A stretch of 64,000 nucleotides of DNA from Bacillus sp. UNC41MFS5. GTDB lineage: Bacteria; Bacillota; Bacilli; Bacillales_B; DSM-18226. Location of the stretch: contig NZ_JMLP01000017.1 in assembly GCF_000686805.1 (NCBI RefSeq), forward strand, positions 62,001 through 126,000, read 5' to 3'. Positions 60,593-64,000 of this stretch are shown here, piece after piece. Under the pieces are notes generated by a model. That model had not been told where the DNA came from. It did no database searches and saw only the letters and a program-made list of their open reading frames with translations. Positions within the stretch are counted from its first letter, which is position 1; every line of letters starts with the position of its first letter. The translations under genes were made by a program, and so were the position numbers.

Positions 60593-60943
60593 ATTTTTGG
60601 TAAAAAGAAAGTAGCTTGGAATTGATTGTTATATTACTCAGTGTTGAAACATTGGTGGTAGTTGGTGGCAAGTTGGGGGTAAAGCCTATCATGCTGCCAC
60701 TTATCCCCATTGTTCAAATCTCACATAGGGAAAAACCCCATTATAGCAACTATTTTAAACTGTTGTAATCAGAATTGATGGATCAGCTTGAATGAGATAA
60801 GCTCATTTGTTTAATCGGGTGCGAGCTATCCCTGCATGCTTGGTTAATTGTTACAAAGGAATGGGTAGTCGGTGATCTACCCTTACAGGTTTGTTCTCTT
60901 AGTACATTTTTAGCGATGTTAAAGATTTGTTAATTGAAGTGTT
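60593..60943. other. Intergenic stretch with a repeat fragment
   Basis: No gene recognised. A degenerate copy of the dispersed repeat (TTTGTTTAATCGGGTGCGAG, about 60806-60860) is present. Short GGGG/CCCC complementarities at 60672-60710 could fold but lack a T run. Confidence 0.45.
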
Positions 60944-61414
60944 TCAAAGCATTTTCGCAAGTTGAACCTCAAGGCGATCCAAATTCTGTTCATTGCCAGG
61001 TTCGGCGTAAGTCTTGACGTTGTCGAAAACTCGTGCCGTTTCGAATGCCTGGCGGAAGGTGAGTCTGGTCTTGCTTTCAATGTCCTCGAATATGGCTGTT
61101 ATCTGGAATCTGGGACCCGAAACATGCTTTAAGACGATCCGCTCAGGTTTAACGATCTCGACAAAGATTACCTTATTCGGAAAGTCGGTGCCATCGGGGC
61201 CGTGCATAGTGAATTCCCATGTTCCTCCTGGCTGCATGTCAAATTTATGGAAACTATTGGTGAAGCCTTTAGGCCCCCACCAATTGGCCAAGTAATCTGG
61301 ATTTATCCACGCTTCAAAAACAAGTTCACGTGGCACTTCAAAGATGCGAGTATGCACCAACTCATACTCGCCGATTTTTGTTGTACTATTGTTTGTTGAA
61401 CTGTTTTCAGTCAT
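60944..61414 (-). CDS. SRPBCC/AHSA1-domain protein
   Basis: This is a 156-residue START-like protein with the Activator-of-Hsp90 homology 1 fold. The conserved ELVFEAWINPDYLANWWGPKGFTN opens the domain, PGGTWEFTMHGPDGTDFPN and RIVLKHVSGPRFQITAIFEDIESKTRLTFRQAF follow. Function is unknown; such proteins bind hydrophobic ligands. ATG 61420 is inside the ribosome binding site GGAGGTATG, so ATG 61414 is preferred. It is 38 bases downstream of a MerR gene. Its base composition is higher in GC than its neighbours, which fits recent acquisition. Confidence 0.83.
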   Translation of the reverse strand: MTENSSTNNSTTKIGEYELVHTRIFEVPRELVFEAWINPDYLANWWGPKGFTNSFHKFDMQPGGTWEFTMHGPDGTDFPNKVIFVEIVKPERIVLKHVSGPRFQITAIFEDIESKTRLTFRQAFETARVFDNVKTYAEPGNEQNLDRLEVQLAKML

Positions 61415-61452
61415 CCTCATACCTCCAAAATATCGAATGATGTTTTATTGAA

Positions 61453-61731
61453 TCATAGAACAGATTTGACTTCCTCTAATTTTAATTCTAATTCCTTTAA
61501 GGCAGGAATTTGCTGTAATCGTGAAAGATCTGACTCATTATATAGCCTGAATCCTCTTTTTGAATAGTCTGATGGATAAAACAAACCAATTTGGTCATAA
61601 TAACGCAAAGTCCGAATCGATAATCCTGTTAACTTAGCAAGTTCTCCAACTTTCCAGATATGCTTCTTGGAAATAATCAACCCCTCATTTCGCGCGCATC
61701 GTTTACCGGTACTTCCATAATAAACCATCAC
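61453..61731 (-). CDS. MerR-family regulator, C-terminally truncated
   Basis: The 92-residue frame contains the full MerR HTH and first wing (WKVGELAKLTGLSIRTLRYYDQIGLFYPSDYSKRGFRLY) and the start of the dimer helix (LQQIPALKELELKLEEVKSVL), then stops. Normal family members go on for 30-150 residues, so the effector and dimerisation part is missing. The start is unclear: GTG 61731, or a TTG near 61680 just before the HTH. It may be a non-functional remnant or a short repressor of the SRPBCC gene. Confidence 0.65.
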   Translation of the reverse strand: MMVYYGSTGKRCARNEGLIISKKHIWKVGELAKLTGLSIRTLRYYDQIGLFYPSDYSKRGFRLYNESDLSRLQQIPALKELELKLEEVKSVL

Positions 61732-61782
61732 CTTACGTTATGGTCAAGCCTAATAATCGTAATTTTTTAATATTGTTTCTTT

Positions 61783-61941
61783 TCAAAAGAATGATTGTTC
61801 ACAATTATCCTCTGACAGCTTTCGATATAATGATGCTCTAGATACATTAGTAATTTCACAAAGTTGATTTACAGTCATATTTCCTTCCTTAAATAGCTTT
61901 ACAGAATAATTCATGCCTGCATGATTATTCTGGTATTTCTT
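61783..61941 (-). pseudogene. Serine recombinase/resolvase C-terminal HTH fragment
   Basis: The reverse frame KKYQNNHAGMNYSVKLFKEG, NMTVNQLCEITNVSRASLYR, KLSEDN matches the DNA-binding HTH end of Tn3-type resolvases and related serine recombinases. It lies between a stop and a stop (about 52 codons). The catalytic domain is absent, so it is a mobile-element scar next to the truncated MerR gene. Confidence 0.7.
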
Positions 61942-62093
61942 TTATATTGTTAGTCATCTGCCACTTTTTGTTTAAAAAATTTGTTTTAAAAAAGAATTTT
62001 CCTTGTAACTATGAAAATATCAAGTAATCCTCATAAACTGGATGTTTCATGATAGGAAGTATTAGTTAACAAGCATAAATAGATAAAAGAAGT

Positions 62094-62121
62094 TTGCATT
62101 GTCTGCCTTGACTGATATAAT
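62094..62121 (+). promoter_or_regulatory. Promoter of the thiamine-precursor transporter operon
   Basis: TTGCAT (62094-62099) and TATAAT (62116-62121) have a 16-base spacer. They lie just before the TPP riboswitch. Confidence 0.75.
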
Positions 62122-62146
62122 AGTATGATATGAAGTGGAATACGAT

Positions 62147-62240
62147 GTAATGTGGGGGAACCGGTGATGCCGGTTGAGATTTAGTCCGTGAGACGATGAC
62201 CCTTGGAACCTGATCTGGTTGATACCGGCGGAGGGAACAT
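62147..62240 (+). promoter_or_regulatory. TPP riboswitch (THI box)
   Basis: The aptamer is clear: GTGGGGGAACCGG, a variable hairpin, GTTGAGATT (usual CTGAGA), GACCCTTGGAACCTGATCTG and GTTGATACCGGCGGAGGGAA. It binds thiamine pyrophosphate and turns the downstream operon off. Confidence 0.95.
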
Positions 62241-62270
62241 ATTCTTAAACAAGTAATTGTTTGCTGATAT

Positions 62271-62304
62271 GCACTCAGGTTTCTTTGCCTGGGTGCTTTA
62301 TTTT
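62271..62304 (+). terminator. Riboswitch-controlled terminator
   Basis: GCACTCAGG (62271-62279) pairs with CCTGGGTGC (62288-62296), followed by TTTATTTT, between the aptamer and the first gene. Confidence 0.85.
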
Positions 62305-62399
62305 GTTTAAGCAAGTTTTGGCCTCTAACCAACACTGAGGTTTCAGCCTATTTCATTTGATTCACTTTAAATATTATTTTTACATATGGGGGATTCTAC

Positions 62400-63395
62400 A
62401 TGAAGAAATGGCTCGTACTAGTCCTATCAGTCCTTCTAGTGACTGGATGCAGCAGCAAAAAAGAAACAGAAAACGCAACAGGAAAAAAACAGCCGCTTAA
62501 AAAGGTCTCGATTGTACTGGATTGGACGCCAAATACCAATCATACTGGATTATATGTAGCAAAAGAAAAAGGATTCTTTAAAAAAGAAGGCTTGGATGTG
62601 GATATTATCATGCCGGGTGAGACCGGTGCTGACCAACTAGTAGCTTCTGGTAAGGCACAGTTTGGTGTTGGCTACCAAGAAGCGATTACCCAGGCACGTA
62701 TACAAGGGGTGCCACTCGTATCGATTGCTGCAGTAATTCAGCACAATACATCAGGATTCGCTTCACCAGTTGGCAAACAGATTCAATCTCCGAAAGATTT
62801 TCAAGGAAAAACATACGGTGGATGGGGCTCGCCAGTCGAAAAATCTGTCATCACTTCTCTAATGAAAAAGGAAAACGCCGATGCTAATAAGGTGAAAATC
62901 GTGAATATGGGGGATACGGACTTTTTTACGGCTGTGAAACGAGACATCGATTTCGCTTGGATTTACTATGGGTGGACTGGTGTAGAAGCAGAGCTTCGTA
63001 ATGAAAAAATTAATATGGTTTACTTAACAGATTACTCTGACAAACTGGACTACTATACACCTGTTATAGAAACAAACGAAAAAATGATTGAAGAGAACCC
63101 AGAAACGGTTAAGGCATTCGTAAATGCAGCTGCCAAGGGGTATGAATTTTCCATTAAAAACCCTGACCAAGCTGCAGATATCCTGATTAAAGCAGCTCCG
63201 GATTTAGATCCAAAGTTGGTAAAGAAGAGTCAAGAATGGTTGTCTCCGAAATATCAGGATGATGCAAAAGAATGGGGAATTCAAAAGCAAGAGATTTGGG
63301 AAAATTATGCCCAATGGATGTATGAGAATAAGCTTCTTGATAAGAAATTAGATGCGAAAAAAGCATTTACAAATGAATTTTTACCAAAACAATAG
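62400..63395 (+). CDS. Thiamine-pyrimidine precursor ABC transporter, substrate-binding lipoprotein (ThiY-like)
   Basis: This is a 331-residue lipoprotein. The signal peptide ends in the lipobox VTGC (Cys17), followed by a lysine-rich linker and an NMT1/THI5-like periplasmic-binding domain. DWTPNTNHTGLYVAKEKGFF (about 40-59) and TGADQLVASGKAQFGVGYQE are diagnostic, and YYGWTGVEAELR is near residue 198. It should bind formylaminopyrimidine/HMP-type thiamine precursors. TPP riboswitch control supports this. GGGGGA precedes the ATG. First gene of a binding protein-DUF77-permease operon. Confidence 0.92.
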   Translation: MKKWLVLVLSVLLVTGCSSKKETENATGKKQPLKKVSIVLDWTPNTNHTGLYVAKEKGFFKKEGLDVDIIMPGETGADQLVASGKAQFGVGYQEAITQARIQGVPLVSIAAVIQHNTSGFASPVGKQIQSPKDFQGKTYGGWGSPVEKSVITSLMKKENADANKVKIVNMGDTDFFTAVKRDIDFAWIYYGWTGVEAELRNEKINMVYLTDYSDKLDYYTPVIETNEKMIEENPETVKAFVNAAAKGYEFSIKNPDQAADILIKAAPDLDPKLVKKSQEWLSPKYQDDAKEWGIQKQEIWENYAQWMYENKLLDKKLDAKKAFTNEFLPKQ

Positions 63396-63408
63396 GGGGT
63401 AGAAAATT

Positions 63409-63699
63409 ATGGCGAATGCATTAATCAGCATTCAAATCATCCCGAAAACAAAGGGTGGAGAAGATGTCATTCCATACGTTGATGAAGCCATTAAAGTCAT
63501 TGCTGAATCTGGTGTGAAATATGAGGTACACCCGTTAGAAACAACCATGGAAGGCGAACTCCACGAATTATTTACGGTGATTTCAAAAATGAATGAACGA
63601 ATGATTGAAATGGGAAGCAAAAATGTCATTTCTCAAGTGAAAATCCTTTATCAGCCAACAGGCATTGCCATGGATGACTTAACCGGAAAATATCGATGA
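63409..63699 (+). CDS. Thiamine-binding DUF77/MTH1187-family protein (YkoF-like half)
   Basis: This is a 96-residue ferredoxin-like-fold protein of the MTH1187/YkoF family: ALISIQIIPKTKGGEDVIPYVDEAIKVI, VHPLETTMEGELHELFTVI and the closing VISQVKILYQP. It binds thiamine or its pyrimidine moiety in related transport loci. It overlaps the next gene by four bases. Located between the binding protein and permease genes, it is likely an intracellular ligand-binding accessory. Confidence 0.88.
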   Translation: MANALISIQIIPKTKGGEDVIPYVDEAIKVIAESGVKYEVHPLETTMEGELHELFTVISKMNERMIEMGSKNVISQVKILYQPTGIAMDDLTGKYR

Positions 63700-64000
63700 T
63701 GAGGAAGAATCTTGTAAAAGGGTGGAGACCGATTTTGGTTCTCCTCCTTTTGTTTGTCATTTGGGAGATTGTCGTTAAAATAGCAGAAGTGCCGGAATGG
63801 CTTCTTCCGCCGCCATCAAAGATTTTCACAGAGGCCATTGCCGGTTGGCGTGATTTTTATCCTGATGTGTTTTCAACGGTTAAAATTTCACTGTTTGGAT
63901 TTGTAGTTGGAGCATTCATTGGACTGGCAGTCGCCATTTTATTCCATCTGGTACCTGTTTTAAGGGATTCTTTTTATCCATTGTTGATTTTATCACAAAA
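63696..64000 (+). CDS. ABC transporter permease of the thiamine-precursor system (ThiX-like), partial
   Basis: The ATG at 63696 (or 63699) overlaps the previous stop and opens a frame still running at the window end (about 101 codons). It reads LVLLLFVIWEIVVKIAEVPEWLLPPPSKI, then FYPDVFSTVKISLFGFVVGAFIGL, the typical N-terminus and first membrane helices of SsuC/ThiX-type permeases. The EAA loop lies beyond the edge. The ATPase subunit is expected downstream. Confidence 0.88.
   Translation, partial: MMRKNLVKGWRPILVLLLLFVIWEIVVKIAEVPEWLLPPPSKIFTEAIAGWRDFYPDVFSTVKISLFGFVVGAFIGLAVAILFHLVPVLRDSFYPLLILSQ

Noticed and set aside
1..64000. rRNA, tRNA or prophage genes
   Set aside because: No cloverleaf, rRNA segment, or phage structural or integrase gene was recognised while reading. 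A tRNAscan or phage-profile search was not possible.

Overview
The window reads as chromosome of a low-GC, Gram-positive, endospore-forming member of the Bacillaceae (Bacillus/Neobacillus/Peribacillus-like). The grounds are AGGAGG-type ribosome binding sites, TTG and GTG starts, a gerA-type germination operon behind a near-consensus sigma-G promoter, CotD-like coat and YhcN-like spore proteins, a CcpA cre site, a PhoP box and a TPP riboswitch. The species cannot be named from sequence alone.

Layout. 1-3.3 kb: a thiolase/acyl-CoA ligase deletion chimera, small genes and a nitroreductase. 3.5-11.9 kb: one giant cyclic beta-glucan synthase gene. 12-16 kb: IS3 remnant and gerA-gerB-gerC. 16-22.5 kb: YcgQ/YcgR membrane pair, then a TetR regulator divergent from an isochorismatase-like gene and an MFS exporter, then a second MFS exporter. 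22.5-34.5 kb: accessory region with a Pho-box secreted protein, the YjdI/YjdJ pair, a sporulation-type kinase, a TSUP transporter, CotD, YetF and YmaF. This region holds several decayed genes and most copies of a dispersed hairpin-bearing repeat. 35-42.5 kb: aromatic ring-cleavage cluster under a V4R/PucR-type regulator and a cre site. 43-44.4 kb: PAP2 phosphatase and hydrolase. 44.6-58.2 kb: complete ethanolamine-utilisation microcompartment locus. 58.7-64 kb: NlpC/P60 enzyme, small stress genes, truncated MerR/SRPBCC, and a TPP-riboswitch-controlled thiamine-precursor ABC transporter that runs off the right edge.

How the genes work together. In the aromatic cluster a flavin monooxygenase (reduced flavin from its own reductase, FAD perhaps from its own FMN adenylyltransferase) would make a catechol. 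An extradiol dioxygenase opens it, an alpha/beta hydrolase cuts the product and a hydratase gives 4-hydroxy-2-oxoacid. Aldolase and acetaldehyde dehydrogenase are not in this cluster. In the eut locus EutVW senses ethanolamine and probably antiterminates at hairpins before eutS and eutA. A permease imports ethanolamine, EutBC (reactivated by EutA) makes acetaldehyde inside a shell of EutS, EutL, EutM, EutN and a second BMC-H protein, EutE makes acetyl-CoA and PduL makes acetyl phosphate. A malate dehydrogenase gene sits where an alcohol dehydrogenase would be expected. It is the most unusual part of the locus and may recycle NADH.

Most novel-looking signals: (1) a family of intergenic repeats (about ten copies, 25.7-60.9 kb) whose flanks are conserved while the central hairpin keeps pairing with different sequence in each copy; (2) malate dehydrogenase inside the eut operon; (3) candidate EutV antitermination hairpins; (4) a stand-alone FAD-synthetase-like protein in the aromatic operon; (5) an unassigned GC-rich, terminator-ended transcript candidate at 34.64-34.76 kb. 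No rRNA, tRNA, CRISPR array, intact insertion sequence or prophage was recognised.
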